Assembly: GCF_000296815.2 (NCBI RefSeq)
Contig: NZ_CAIT01000006.1
Location: 378,777 to 442,776 of the forward strand
DNA: 64,000 nt
Reading direction: 5' to 3'
Source: Fibrisoma limi BUZ 3
Lineage (GTDB): Bacteria > Bacteroidota > Bacteroidia > Cytophagales > Spirosomataceae
This document shows, piece by piece, positions 52,635-63,862 of this stretch. The notes beneath the pieces were generated by a model. The model saw only the letters and a list, made by a program, of their open reading frames with translations. It ran no database searches and was not told where the DNA came from. The first letter of the stretch is position 1. The number at the start of each line of letters is the position of its first letter. A program made the position numbers and the translations under genes.

Positions 52635-54338
52635 TTAAAACCCGGCAGCCTGGCCATCTTTCCGGGATTCTGTTGCCCCGTGGTAGACTTTGTTTTTAGC
52701 GTCGTACATAATGGCCTGATAACCGCCGTAAACGCCAAGGCCATAGCCGACCTGATGGCCACGGATCATCAGCTCCCGTATGCTTTCGTAGGGAAAGCCG
52801 GATTCGAGGGTAACGATGCCCGCGTTCAGCATTTTTTCGCCAGTCGGTTCCGACGAACCCTGGTGATCGATGCGGGGCGCATCGCCGGCTTCCTGCGGAT
52901 TCATGCCAAAATCGATCATGTTCATTACAATCTGAACGTGACCGAGCGGCTGGAAGCTGCCTCCCATCAGGCCGAAGCTCATGAACGGCTGGCCGTCTTT
53001 GGTAATAAACGCGGGAATAATGGTTTGAAACGGCCGCTTGTGAGGGGCGTAGGTGTTGTTTTGGCCGTCAATCAGGCTGAACAGTTCACCCCGGTCCTGG
53101 AGCATGAAGCCAAGCCCGTCGGGAACCATACCCGATCCGAAGCCCCGGTAGTTGCTTTGAATCAGAGACACCATGTTACCTTCACCATCGGCAACCGTGA
53201 GGTAGATCGTGTCGCCATCGCGGAGAGCCGGGTTGCCCGCTTCCACACGTCTGGCGGCCTGCTCCGGGTTGATGAGTTTACGCCGTTCGGCTGCGTACGC
53301 CTTCGAAATCAGTTCGTTGACTGGAATCCTGGCAAAAGCAGGGTCGGCATAGTACTTAGCCCGGTCTTCGAAAGCCAGTTTTTTGGCTTCCACAAAGCGG
53401 TGAATGTGTTCGGGACTGCCCCACGGAATCGTTGAAAAGTCATAGCCTTCCAGAATATTGAGCATCTGCAGCGTGCAAATGCCCTGGCTGTTGGGCGGTA
53501 GTTCCCAGACGTCGTAGCCCCGGTAGTTGGTCGATACCGGTTCGACCCATTCTGACGTATGGTCGGCGAGGTCTTTGGCGGTCAGGTAGCCGCCCATTTT
53601 TTTCATAAAAGCGTCGATGGTGCGGGCGATCTCCCCTTTATAAAAGGCATCCCGACCACCTCTGGCGATTTTCTCAAGGGTATTCGCCAGGGCTGGATTT
53701 TTGAATAGTTCGCCACGGTTTGGTGCCGTTCCGGTAGGCGCGTAGGTTTCCTTTACATTCGGAAACGAGCCAAGTCGCTGGATCATGTAGTCCCAGTAAA
53801 ACGTCGCTTCATCGTGGACGGGGTACCCGTCGCGGGCGTACCGGATAGCCGACGACAAAATCGTCGGCATGGGCGTTTTACCGAACTTTTTGTGAAGCTC
53901 AAACCAGCCGTCAACGCAGCCCGGGACCGATACGGGCAACGGCCCGGTAGGGGGAATGTGCGTCAGCCCGCGTTTTTTAAATTCGGCCAGGGTCAGGTTG
54001 TAAGGCGACCGGCCCGAGGCATTCAGCCCGTACAGTTTTTTGGTTTTGGCGTCCCAGACAATCGCGAACAGATCGCCCCCGATGCCGTTGACGTGCGGTT
54101 CAACGACACCTTCCATGGCGTTCGCTGCAATAGCCGCATCGATAGCGTTGCCCCCTGCTTTCAGCACCTCAACCGCAGCTTGTGTCGACAGCGGATGCGA
54201 GGTGCAGGCCATACCATGCTGCCCCATCACGACGGATCGGGTAGCAAACGATTTGCCGCTGAGTCGGTCCTGAGCGTGTGTTACGTCGAATAGACCCGAT
54301 GCGATGAGAAAGAACAGGCTGATAAAGAGAGACTTCAT
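52635..54338 (-). CDS. ggt: Exported gamma-glutamyltransferase/hydrolase
   Basis: A 567-residue exported Ntn-hydrolase (signal MKSLFISLFFLIASGLFDVTHAQ). It matches the gamma-glutamyltranspeptidase family: ANAMEGVVEPHVNGIGGDLF, the self-cleavage Thr in DGDTIYLTVADGEGNMVS (large/small subunit junction), substrate-binding GLMGGSFQPLGHVQ and NPQEAGDAPRIDHQG. Autocleavage before this Thr makes the two subunits. This YwrD/CapD-like subgroup may hydrolyse gamma-glutamyl compounds (glutathione, poly-gamma-glutamate) rather than transfer. It is convergent with the glutamate carboxypeptidase-like gene. Confidence 0.9.
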   Translation of the reverse strand: MKSLFISLFFLIASGLFDVTHAQDRLSGKSFATRSVVMGQHGMACTSHPLSTQAAVEVLKAGGNAIDAAIAANAMEGVVEPHVNGIGGDLFAIVWDAKTKKLYGLNASGRSPYNLTLAEFKKRGLTHIPPTGPLPVSVPGCVDGWFELHKKFGKTPMPTILSSAIRYARDGYPVHDEATFYWDYMIQRLGSFPNVKETYAPTGTAPNRGELFKNPALANTLEKIARGGRDAFYKGEIARTIDAFMKKMGGYLTAKDLADHTSEWVEPVSTNYRGYDVWELPPNSQGICTLQMLNILEGYDFSTIPWGSPEHIHRFVEAKKLAFEDRAKYYADPAFARIPVNELISKAYAAERRKLINPEQAARRVEAGNPALRDGDTIYLTVADGEGNMVSLIQSNYRGFGSGMVPDGLGFMLQDRGELFSLIDGQNNTYAPHKRPFQTIIPAFITKDGQPFMSFGLMGGSFQPLGHVQIVMNMIDFGMNPQEAGDAPRIDHQGSSEPTGEKMLNAGIVTLESGFPYESIRELMIRGHQVGYGLGVYGGYQAIMYDAKNKVYHGATESRKDGQAAGF

Positions 54339-54597
54339 ACAAATGGCGTAGTGAACAAATAGCGTGTAGGTACTGCCCTAAAATAGCTAAAAATCCTTTA
54401 CCGATTACCAGGTCAGGTGGCTCCTGAAACTTTACGGTATGCTGCAACGCCTTCATGCAGGGAACGCTGCTGAAGGCTCAAACCAGGACTTGGTTTCCGC
54501 TACTGGCTAATAGATAATTTTGTGATATAGCTGGGGGTACATTTGGCCGAAAGGAGTTAAATACATAGCTTATTGAGTACATATAAACCCTACGATT

Positions 54598-54999
54598 ATG
54601 AAAAAGCCAGCAATATGCCTTGTCCTGTTCCTCGGCCTGGTTCAGTGGTCATACGGGCAAACCACCGCCAAAATGAATTTCTACTTCCCGCTGAATTTTA
54701 GCTTACGAGGCATAAAACTGCGAACAACACTCAACGCAGATAAACCTATTCGGATTGGCTCGAATGAATGGGTAATGGTCGAAACGGATGCCGATAGTCT
54801 GGGGTTGCTGGATCGGGAACAGCCGTTTTTTATGCCCCTGGAACGGGGTAAAACGTATTACTTTCTGATCGAATCGGAGCGGGATAATAACTCAGCGCTT
54901 TCGGTCCGGGCGGTCAACGAACAGGAGTTCCTGTTGACGGCGCACTTTGGCGGGGCGTCGAAACCCAGGACCTATTTTTTGAGACGCAATCCGAATTGA
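54598..54999 (+). CDS. Small exported protein of unknown function
   Basis: A 133-residue exported protein (signal MKKPAICLVLFLGLVQWSYG). The body (FYFPLNFSLRGIKLRTTLNADK; WVMVETDADSLGLL; YYFLIESERDNNSALSVRAV) is a predicted beta-sandwich without a recognisable family. It precedes a strong two-way terminator. The preceding 259 bases (54339-54597) contain no gene. Confidence 0.6.
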   Translation: MKKPAICLVLFLGLVQWSYGQTTAKMNFYFPLNFSLRGIKLRTTLNADKPIRIGSNEWVMVETDADSLGLLDREQPFFMPLERGKTYYFLIESERDNNSALSVRAVNEQEFLLTAHFGGASKPRTYFLRRNPN

Positions 55000-55030
55000 C
55001 TATTCGCACTCTTATAAACGGGAGAGATAC

Positions 55031-55074
55031 AAACAAGAAAAACCGAAGCGGAGGCCGCTTCGGTTTTCTTGTTT
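55031..55074. terminator. Strong bidirectional intrinsic terminator
   Basis: Arms 55031-55051 and 55055-55074 with a 3-base loop; the stem core is CCGAAGCGG/CCGCTTCGG, flanked by AAAAA and TTTT so that it has a U-run in both directions. It separates the convergent genes ending at 54999 and 55090. Confidence 0.85.
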
Positions 55075-55089
55075 AGCGTTAAAAACTGC

Positions 55090-56658
55090 TTAGAAACCTA
55101 AGCCCAGGGCCATACCGGAAACGGGGCCCATCATCGTGTTACCCGTCATCGTAGCGGCTCCGGTCATGAGGTTTATCGAGTATACGCGGGTCGAGCCGCC
55201 TGACCGCAGCAGGGCATAGGCCGCATTGGACGTACCGCCGATGTCAAAACCGTTGCCACCTTCAATCATGACGCCCAGTGAACCAACCACATTCAGCACC
55301 CCGTCGTTGGGCGGGTTCTGCGTGAAAAGTTGCATGGTGTTGTTATCCAGCACGTACAGCGTCGTGGTGGTGGCTCCGGCAAAGTTGTTGGTGTAGGCAG
55401 CCGCCGGGATGGTCGGCATACGGCCACCACCTGCCAGCCGCAACATGCCGTCTACGGCCGCTACGGCTGCGTTGTCAGGATTCAGACGCAGGTTCTGACC
55501 CATGTTGCTCGTCACCCGAATCCGGTCAACCGTCGGGTTGAAGTCAAAGCCGAATTCCGTGCCCGACAACGGCGTGCTGAGCGGACCTGAGCCAACCATG
55601 GCAGCCGCACCGTTCGATGTATTGATGGTGTACAACCGGCTGGTGCTGCCGATCGCGTAGAGCTGGCCGTTGGCCGGGCGGAAGTCGATACCCCGGATCA
55701 TCTCGCCATCCTGCAGGCCCGTGACCGACTTCCGGATGAGCGATGACGGATTCATCGGGTTGAACGTAACCAGCGTATTGCCGTTTTCAACCGCATAAGC
55801 AACCGGCTCGGTCGGAATAGCCAGCCCCACGATGCTCATGCCGACGTCGGGCAGATTGCCGATCTTGGTAGCACGGCCCGTAGCCAGGTCGATCTCGAAG
55901 AAAGCCGGTTGATTATCGACGATCAACGTAGCGAGGGTGTTGCCGTCCGGAGCAATGTCAAAACTGCCTGTACCAGCCGCATTGACACCCAGCGAACCGA
56001 TCTCAACCAGGGTCCCGTTGTTGGGCGGGTCCTGCCGATACAGCTTGTCGGTAACGGGGTCGATCACGTACAGCGTCGTGGTGGTTACGCCAGACCGGTT
56101 GTTGGTGTAGGCAGCCCCCGTCAGCCGAGCGCCCGGTGCGCCGTTGATGTTACCGTCGATAACCTGCACGGTTCCCGTTTCCGGGTTCAGGCGCAGGTTC
56201 TGTCCGTTGTTCGTAACCAGGCGAATCCGGTCGACGGTCGGGTTAAAGTCGAAGCCAATGTCATCGCCCATGACCATTGGCATGAAAGGGCCGGAACCCA
56301 GCGCCGTGGCGGCCCCCGTCATGGGGTTGATTGCATATAGCCGGCTACCGCGTGTAACGCCGTAGAGCTGGCCGGTGGCCGGGCGGAAGTCAATGCCCCG
56401 TAGTACGTCACCCGACGCGATGCCGGTGATGGTGATCGTAGCGGTAGGGGAAGTGGTATTGGCCAGCGTTACGCGCAGCAGTTTGTTGCCGTCGGTAAGC
56501 AGATAAACTGGCATATCAGAGGCTAACCGGGCGCTGCTCGGCTGAGAGCTTAGTTCCTCTACTTCCGAAGGTTTACACGCATTCAGCGTTACAAGACCGC
56601 CGGCTAACAGAAGGGCCGCTGCCCGACGTAACACCTGTAATGGGGAGTTAGTAAACAT
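55090..56658 (-). CDS. Lipoprotein with two DUF4394 repeats
   Basis: A 522-residue lipoprotein (LLLAGGLVTLNAC gives the lipobox). It consists of two ~230-residue DUF4394 domains in tandem, each with RGIDFRPATGQLYG and FGFDFNPTVDRIRV-type strands (GIDFRPANGQLYAIGS; FDFNPTVDRIRLVTNNGQNLRLNPETG). DUF4394 is a beta-propeller-like family of unknown function, often exported. The two halves are so similar that an internal duplication is evident. The lipid anchor places it in the envelope. Confidence 0.85.
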   Translation of the reverse strand: MFTNSPLQVLRRAAALLLAGGLVTLNACKPSEVEELSSQPSSARLASDMPVYLLTDGNKLLRVTLANTTSPTATITITGIASGDVLRGIDFRPATGQLYGVTRGSRLYAINPMTGAATALGSGPFMPMVMGDDIGFDFNPTVDRIRLVTNNGQNLRLNPETGTVQVIDGNINGAPGARLTGAAYTNNRSGVTTTTLYVIDPVTDKLYRQDPPNNGTLVEIGSLGVNAAGTGSFDIAPDGNTLATLIVDNQPAFFEIDLATGRATKIGNLPDVGMSIVGLAIPTEPVAYAVENGNTLVTFNPMNPSSLIRKSVTGLQDGEMIRGIDFRPANGQLYAIGSTSRLYTINTSNGAAAMVGSGPLSTPLSGTEFGFDFNPTVDRIRVTSNMGQNLRLNPDNAAVAAVDGMLRLAGGGRMPTIPAAAYTNNFAGATTTTLYVLDNNTMQLFTQNPPNDGVLNVVGSLGVMIEGGNGFDIGGTSNAAYALLRSGGSTRVYSINLMTGAATMTGNTMMGPVSGMALGLGF

Positions 56659-56801
56659 AGTGCTCGAATCGTTGATTGTTAGAAGTGATTAACTCGTACT
56701 CGTACAATCCCCTTACGTAGCCCCATGCGTTTCGGATTTAGAAAAATTAAAATCTAATTAAAAACTAATTTTTCGTCAGATCAGCGTTTGCGTGTCGCAA
56801 C

Positions 56802-56830
56802 TCCAAACCGGTACGTCGAACCGGTTTGGA
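56802..56830. terminator. 11-bp palindromic hairpin
   Basis: TCCAAACCGGT (56802-56812) and ACCGGTTTGGA (56820-56830) around a 7-base loop, in the gap between the DUF4394 gene start and the M16 stop. Its role is not clear. Confidence 0.4.
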
Positions 56831-56886
56831 ATACTATGTAGTGCTACTACAAGCCCACTCGCTTATGAGTGAGTGCCTGCAAAAAA

Positions 56887-56924
56887 GCGAGGAGCGGTCG
56901 GCTGTTTTGCCGACCGCTCCTCGC
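56887..56924 (-). terminator. Intrinsic terminator of the M16 peptidase gene
   Basis: A 16-bp perfect stem (GCGAGGAGCGGTCGGC / GCCGACCGCTCCTCGC) with a 6-base loop; on the minus strand it is followed by TTTTTTGC, giving a normal U-tract. It lies 24 bases after the stop of the gene ending at 56949. Confidence 0.85.
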
Positions 56925-56948
56925 GTATCCTTGGGTGACCCCGGTCAC

Positions 56949-59861
<2,913 letters not shown>

Positions 59862-59995
59862 AAATGGGTGTTGACCATAAATAAGTTGGTAATTTACGCA
59901 GATATAGGAAAATTAAAGGCATAAATGCCATTGAAAACGAAGAAATAGTAGGTTTTCGGGTAGGGAAAAGGAGTTACGATATGCCGGCATTCGAG

Positions 59996-60003
59996 TACCT
60001 TTG
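59996..60003 (+). promoter_or_regulatory. -7 element before the split sensor kinase
   Basis: TACCTTTG fits TAnnTTTG; it lies 37 bases before the ATG at 60040. No clear TTG is seen at the -33 distance. Confidence 0.45.
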
Positions 60004-60039
60004 AGATCAAACCTACTTCCCTTAAGTCTATCTCCGCGA

Positions 60040-61116
60040 ATGCACCGCCTTTGCCTGACTCTTTTCTGCCTGCTGGTACCTTTTTTCGGCGTTGCGCAGT
60101 CGGCCGATAGCACAGAGACCATCCGGGTTATGCAGCAACTCGCTGATAACTACTGGCGATTCCAGGCTGGTGATAGCCTGGTGTGGGCTAACCCTGCCTA
60201 CAATGATCGGGCGTGGGAACTGACGTCACCAGCCGAACCCCTCATCGAAAACAAAGCATTGTGGAGATCCGGGCGCGGCTGGTTCCGGTTGCCGGTTCAG
60301 ATGAAAAAGCGGCTGGTTGGTCAGGAGTTTCAATTGGTAATCGAGCAATACGGGTCGTCGGAGGTGTATCTCGATGGTCGCCGACTGGCCGTTCTCCAGC
60401 CACCGGGGGGAGATTCTGCCGGTCCGCAACGGATTACGCAATTTGTCCCTTTCCAACTGCCTGATACGAATCGGCACGTGCTGGCAGTTCGTTATCGGTT
60501 TGCCCGTCAGCCCGTCTACTACGCCAACGTTGACCTGTCGGCCTTCGAGATGCGGCTGGAAAAAAACAACGAAGCCGGTCAGAATCTGATTTCATACCAC
60601 CGCTGGGTAGCCGGACTCGATTATTCGCTGGCGGGCGTGTTTCTGCTGCTGGGTTTTCTGCACCTGTTGTTTTATCGCGCCAACACCGCGCAGCGGGTCA
60701 ATTTCTGGCTGGGTATCACGATGCTGGTCTTCGGTAGCTTTTTTCTGCTGAGCGGCCTGAGCACTCTTGTCGTTACGCTGCCGTTGTACTCGTTGATACA
60801 ACTGGTCAATGACCTCCTGGGCTATACGGGTTTAGGGCTGCTGTTACGGTCGGTCTACTATTATCTAAACCGGCCACGCGGCTGGATCTATTGGCTGGTA
60901 ATTGGCTTGCTGCTGGTTGACGCTAGCTACCAGATTTTCATTGGACCTTTGGCTGAGTCAATCGCCTGGGTACCGTTCACGGCAGTACTGGCTGAGTACG
61001 TCCGGGTTAGCTGGTTAGGAAAGCGCCGGGGCGATGCCGATGCCCGCCTGCCTTGGAATTCATTACGAATCGTATTCTTCGTGGTTTTGGGTGGTTTTTT
61101 TTGCTGGCTAGCTTAG
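60040..61116 (+). CDS. Sensor histidine kinase, N-terminal part (7TM-DISM-like), before frameshift
   Basis: A 358-residue frame starting at MHRLCLTLFCLLVPFFGVAQ, a clear signal peptide. It has a periplasmic beta-sandwich (about 30-190: WFRLPVQMKKRL; YGSSEVYLDGRRLAVL) and a block of about seven membrane helices like the 7TMR-DISM sensors (FLLLGFLHLLFYR; LGITMLVFGSFFLLSGL). The frame ends at a TAG (61114-61116) just after a run of eight T (61095-61102). One extra T, or a -1 slip there, would join it to the kinase half at 61053-62222, which has no ATG of its own nearby. Without that, a full kinase is not made. Confidence 0.8.
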   Translation: MHRLCLTLFCLLVPFFGVAQSADSTETIRVMQQLADNYWRFQAGDSLVWANPAYNDRAWELTSPAEPLIENKALWRSGRGWFRLPVQMKKRLVGQEFQLVIEQYGSSEVYLDGRRLAVLQPPGGDSAGPQRITQFVPFQLPDTNRHVLAVRYRFARQPVYYANVDLSAFEMRLEKNNEAGQNLISYHRWVAGLDYSLAGVFLLLGFLHLLFYRANTAQRVNFWLGITMLVFGSFFLLSGLSTLVVTLPLYSLIQLVNDLLGYTGLGLLLRSVYYYLNRPRGWIYWLVIGLLLVDASYQIFIGPLAESIAWVPFTAVLAEYVRVSWLGKRRGDADARLPWNSLRIVFFVVLGGFFCWLA

Positions 61117-62222
61117 GCGTTTTTTCGTTTTTATTGGGCAGTTTTCAAAGCTTCGTTTTTCAGAGCGTTACCACCGTAGCCGCCCTCATTGCCCTGCTGA
61201 CCATTCCTCTGGGCCTATCCTTGTCGCTCGTGCGCGACTACGCCCGGACGTACCAGTCCCTGCGCCAGAAACTGCGTGAGGTAGAGGACTTGTCGGCGCG
61301 GACGATCGCCCAGGAGCAGGAGAAACAGCACCTGCTGGCCGTTCAGAACGAAACACTTGAACAGCAGGTTGCGGAACGGACGGCTGCGCTGCAGCAATCA
61401 CTGGCTGACCTGCGGGCCACCCAGGCGCAACTGATTCAACGCGAGAAACTGGCCAGTCTGGGTGAACTGACGGCCGGCATTGCCCACGAAATCCAGAACC
61501 CACTGAACTTTGTCAACAACTTCGCCGAAGTGTCGGCGGAACTGATTCAGGAACTGGACGACGAACGCGAAAAGGATACGGATCGCGACCCGGAGCTGGA
61601 AGGTGAGCTGCTGACCGACCTGAAACAGAACATTACCAAGATTAGTGAACATGGGCACCGGGCCGCCAATATTGTGCGGGGCATGCTGGAACACAGTCGC
61701 GTCGGTACCGGCCAGAAACAGCCTACCGATCTGAACGCACTGGTCGATGAATACCTGCGGCTCAGTTACCACGGATTACGGCGGTCCGGCGATTCGGCAA
61801 AGGATAAAAGCGTTAACGTAACGCTGGAAACCGATTTCGCGGCCGATCTGCCTACCCTGAACGTAGTGGCGCAGGACCTTGGCCGCGTGCTGCTAAACCT
61901 GTTCAACAACGCCTTCTACGCCGTCGGTGAGCAGCAGAAACAGGTAGGCGAACCCTATCAGCCAACCGTTACGGTTCGTACCCGGCGGCAGGATGCTGTA
62001 GTGGCCATTCACATTCGGGACAATGGATCGGGTATTCCTGCTGCCTTGATGGGTAAGATATTTCAGCCGTTCTTCACGACAAAACCCACTGGGCAGGGTA
62101 CTGGTCTGGGCCTTTCTATCAGCTACGATATTATCACCAACGGGCACGGCGGTATGCTGACCGTGCAGTCGGAATCGGGGCAGTTTACGGAGTTTACGAT
62201 CACACTGCCGATTAGCTCCTGA
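61053..62222 (+). CDS. Sensor histidine kinase, C-terminal kinase part (frame-shifted)
   Basis: A 389-codon frame that overlaps the preceding one by 64 bases in another register; the only start near its 5' end is TTG, and no ATG occurs before the kinase core, so it is the second half of a split gene. It reads on from the last membrane helix (FLLASLGVFSFLLGSF), then a coiled coil (TYQSLRQKLREVEDLS), HisKA (GELTAGIAHEIQNPLNFV, His codon at 61485) and HATPase (FTTKPTGQGTGLGLSISYDII). Its core matches the TPR kinase at 105-2144. No response regulator is adjacent. Confidence 0.82.
   Translation: MEFITNRILRGFGWFFLLASLGVFSFLLGSFQSFVFQSVTTVAALIALLTIPLGLSLSLVRDYARTYQSLRQKLREVEDLSARTIAQEQEKQHLLAVQNETLEQQVAERTAALQQSLADLRATQAQLIQREKLASLGELTAGIAHEIQNPLNFVNNFAEVSAELIQELDDEREKDTDRDPELEGELLTDLKQNITKISEHGHRAANIVRGMLEHSRVGTGQKQPTDLNALVDEYLRLSYHGLRRSGDSAKDKSVNVTLETDFAADLPTLNVVAQDLGRVLLNLFNNAFYAVGEQQKQVGEPYQPTVTVRTRRQDAVVAIHIRDNGSGIPAALMGKIFQPFFTTKPTGQGTGLGLSISYDIITNGHGGMLTVQSESGQFTEFTITLPISS
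61095..61102 (+). other. T8 run at the kinase frameshift
   Basis: GG-TTTTTTTT-GC: eight T in a row at the point where the two kinase frames must join. With nine T the reading becomes G-F-F-L-L-A-S-L without a stop. It is either a sequencing error, an inactivating deletion, a phase-variable tract, or a slippery site for -1 frameshifting. Confidence 0.7.
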
Positions 62223-62424
62223 AGCAAAATCGGTTTGTACAATCGCCGACGTCAGGGGCGTTTTTCAGACGGTGATATTCCGTCCGGTTATCCACCATTC
62301 CAATTTGTGATGCCTGCTTGAAGGCTCGTAAGGCTACTTTTACGGCGAATTATTCACCAACACAGCACGTTCTACATATGGAGCCGGTCCGTTTTTCGTC
62401 GGCTCCAGAACGACAAATACATCA

Positions 62425-63429
62425 ATGATTACCACCGATATATGCATCATTGGCGCGGGCCCGGTTGGCCTGTTCGCCGTTTTTGAAGCCGGATTGCTGA
62501 AGATGCGCTGCCACCTGATCGACGCACTGCCGCAGGTGGGCGGGCAACTTTCTGAAATTTATCCGCAAAAGCCGATTTACGACATCCCCGGCTACCCGTC
62601 TATCAATGCTCAGGATCTGGTCGACAACCTGATGGAGCAGATTGAGCCGTTTCACCCGACGTTTACGCTGGGCGAACGGGTCGAGAACCTGGAAAAACAG
62701 GACGACGGATCGTACATCATTACGACGAACGACGGAACATCCGTCCATTGCCAGGTCGTTGTGATTGCCGGTGGGCTGGGTTGTTTTGAACCCCGTAAGC
62801 CGGAAATCGAGAACCTGGAGCACTTTGAAGGTAAGGGTGTGGCCTATATGGTCAAGAATCCCGAGCAGTTGCGCGATCGGCGTGTCGTGCTGGCCGGTGG
62901 TGGCGACTCAGCCCTCGACTGGACCGTTTTCCTGGCCAACGTAGCCAAAGAAGTGACGCTTGTGCACCGGGGCGATACGTTCCGGGGCGCTCCCGACTCG
63001 GCTGAGAAGGTGTTCGACCTGGCCAGGGAAGGAAAAGTTAACCTGATACTACAATCAAACATTACGAGCATCAGCGGCAATGGCCATCTTCAGGAGGTGA
63101 ATATCACGGCCAAGGATAAGACGGTACGCACCTTAGAGGCTGATAACCTGATCCCGCTGTTTGGCCTGACACCGAAGCTGGGACCGATCGCCGACTGGGG
63201 CCTGAACATCGATAAAGCAGCCATTGCGGTAGACACGACCGACTACTCGACCAACGTGGAGCGCATCTACGCCATCGGAGACATCAATACGTATCCCGGT
63301 AAGCTGAAGCTGATTCTGTGCGGTTTCCACGAGGCTGCCCTGATGTGCCAGAGTGCCTTCAGGTACGTATACCCGAACCAGAAGCTAAGTTTCAAGTACA
63401 CGACCGTCAACGGCGTACCAACTTTTTAA
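62425..63429 (+). CDS. Ferredoxin-NADP(+) reductase, thioredoxin-reductase type
   Basis: A 334-residue flavoprotein with FAD motif IIGAGPVGLFAVFEAG, NADPH motif VVLAGGGDSALDW and C-terminal YAIGDINTYPGKLKLILCGF. The CxxC redox pair of thioredoxin reductase is missing, which identifies the TrxR-like FNR (YumC) family. It moves electrons between NADPH and ferredoxin. A [2Fe-2S] ferredoxin gene follows at 63534, so the pair forms a complete electron-transfer module. A 22-bp inverted repeat lies between them. Confidence 0.92.
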   Translation: MITTDICIIGAGPVGLFAVFEAGLLKMRCHLIDALPQVGGQLSEIYPQKPIYDIPGYPSINAQDLVDNLMEQIEPFHPTFTLGERVENLEKQDDGSYIITTNDGTSVHCQVVVIAGGLGCFEPRKPEIENLEHFEGKGVAYMVKNPEQLRDRRVVLAGGGDSALDWTVFLANVAKEVTLVHRGDTFRGAPDSAEKVFDLAREGKVNLILQSNITSISGNGHLQEVNITAKDKTVRTLEADNLIPLFGLTPKLGPIADWGLNIDKAAIAVDTTDYSTNVERIYAIGDINTYPGKLKLILCGFHEAALMCQSAFRYVYPNQKLSFKYTTVNGVPTF

Positions 63430-63440
63430 AAAGGAGTGAA

Positions 63441-63526
63441 GGGAGGAAGGGGAAGAGAGGGACGAAAGGGAATAGCAATGTGCTGATCCATTTTCTCCGT
63501 TTCATCCCTCTCTTCCCCTTCCTCCC
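63441..63526 (+). repeat. 22-bp purine/pyrimidine inverted repeat before the ferredoxin start
   Basis: Perfect arms 63441-63462 (GGGAGGAAGGGGAAGAGAGG begins the left arm) and 63505-63526, all purine on one side and all pyrimidine on the other, with a 42-base loop. The right arm ends 7 bases before the ferredoxin ATG at 63534, where it could hide the ribosome entry site or stop transcription after the reductase gene. Confidence 0.75.
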
Positions 63527-63533
63527 CTTTATT

Positions 63534-63854
63534 ATGATCCAGTTTACCATCGAAGACCGCGACGGCACGCGGCAGCCCATAGAAGTACCGGAAGGCATTA
63601 ACCTGAGCCTGATGGAAGTGTTGAAAGCCTCAGATTACAACGTACTGGCCACGTGTGGCGGTATGGCCCTCTGCGCCACCTGCCATGTTCAGGTGCTGGA
63701 AGGACTCGATAAGCTACCGCCCGCCCAGGATGCCGAACTCGACATGCTCGATACGTTACCTGACGCTGACTTCGACAGTCGCCTGTCCTGCCAGCTTCGG
63801 GTAGAGGAGTCGCTGGAAGGGGGCGTATTCAGAATCCGGGGTGCCGAGCAGTGA
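63534..63854 (+). CDS. [2Fe-2S] ferredoxin (adrenodoxin-type)
   Basis: A 106-residue ferredoxin starting at ATG 63534; an open frame continues upstream into the hairpin and reductase gene but is not coding. Cluster ligands are seen in TCGGMALCATC (C-x5-C-x2-C) and the distant LSCQL Cys, the vertebrate/Isc type. It accepts electrons from the reductase encoded upstream and may serve Fe-S assembly or monooxygenase-type enzymes. Confidence 0.93.
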   Translation: MIQFTIEDRDGTRQPIEVPEGINLSLMEVLKASDYNVLATCGGMALCATCHVQVLEGLDKLPPAQDAELDMLDTLPDADFDSRLSCQLRVEESLEGGVFRIRGAEQ

Positions 63855-63862
63855 GTCACACC

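Noticed and set aside
61053-62222. The kinase half as an independent soluble histidine kinase gene
   Set aside because: It begins inside a membrane helix, has only a TTG near its 5' end and overlaps the upstream frame; a split gene explains the arrangement better.
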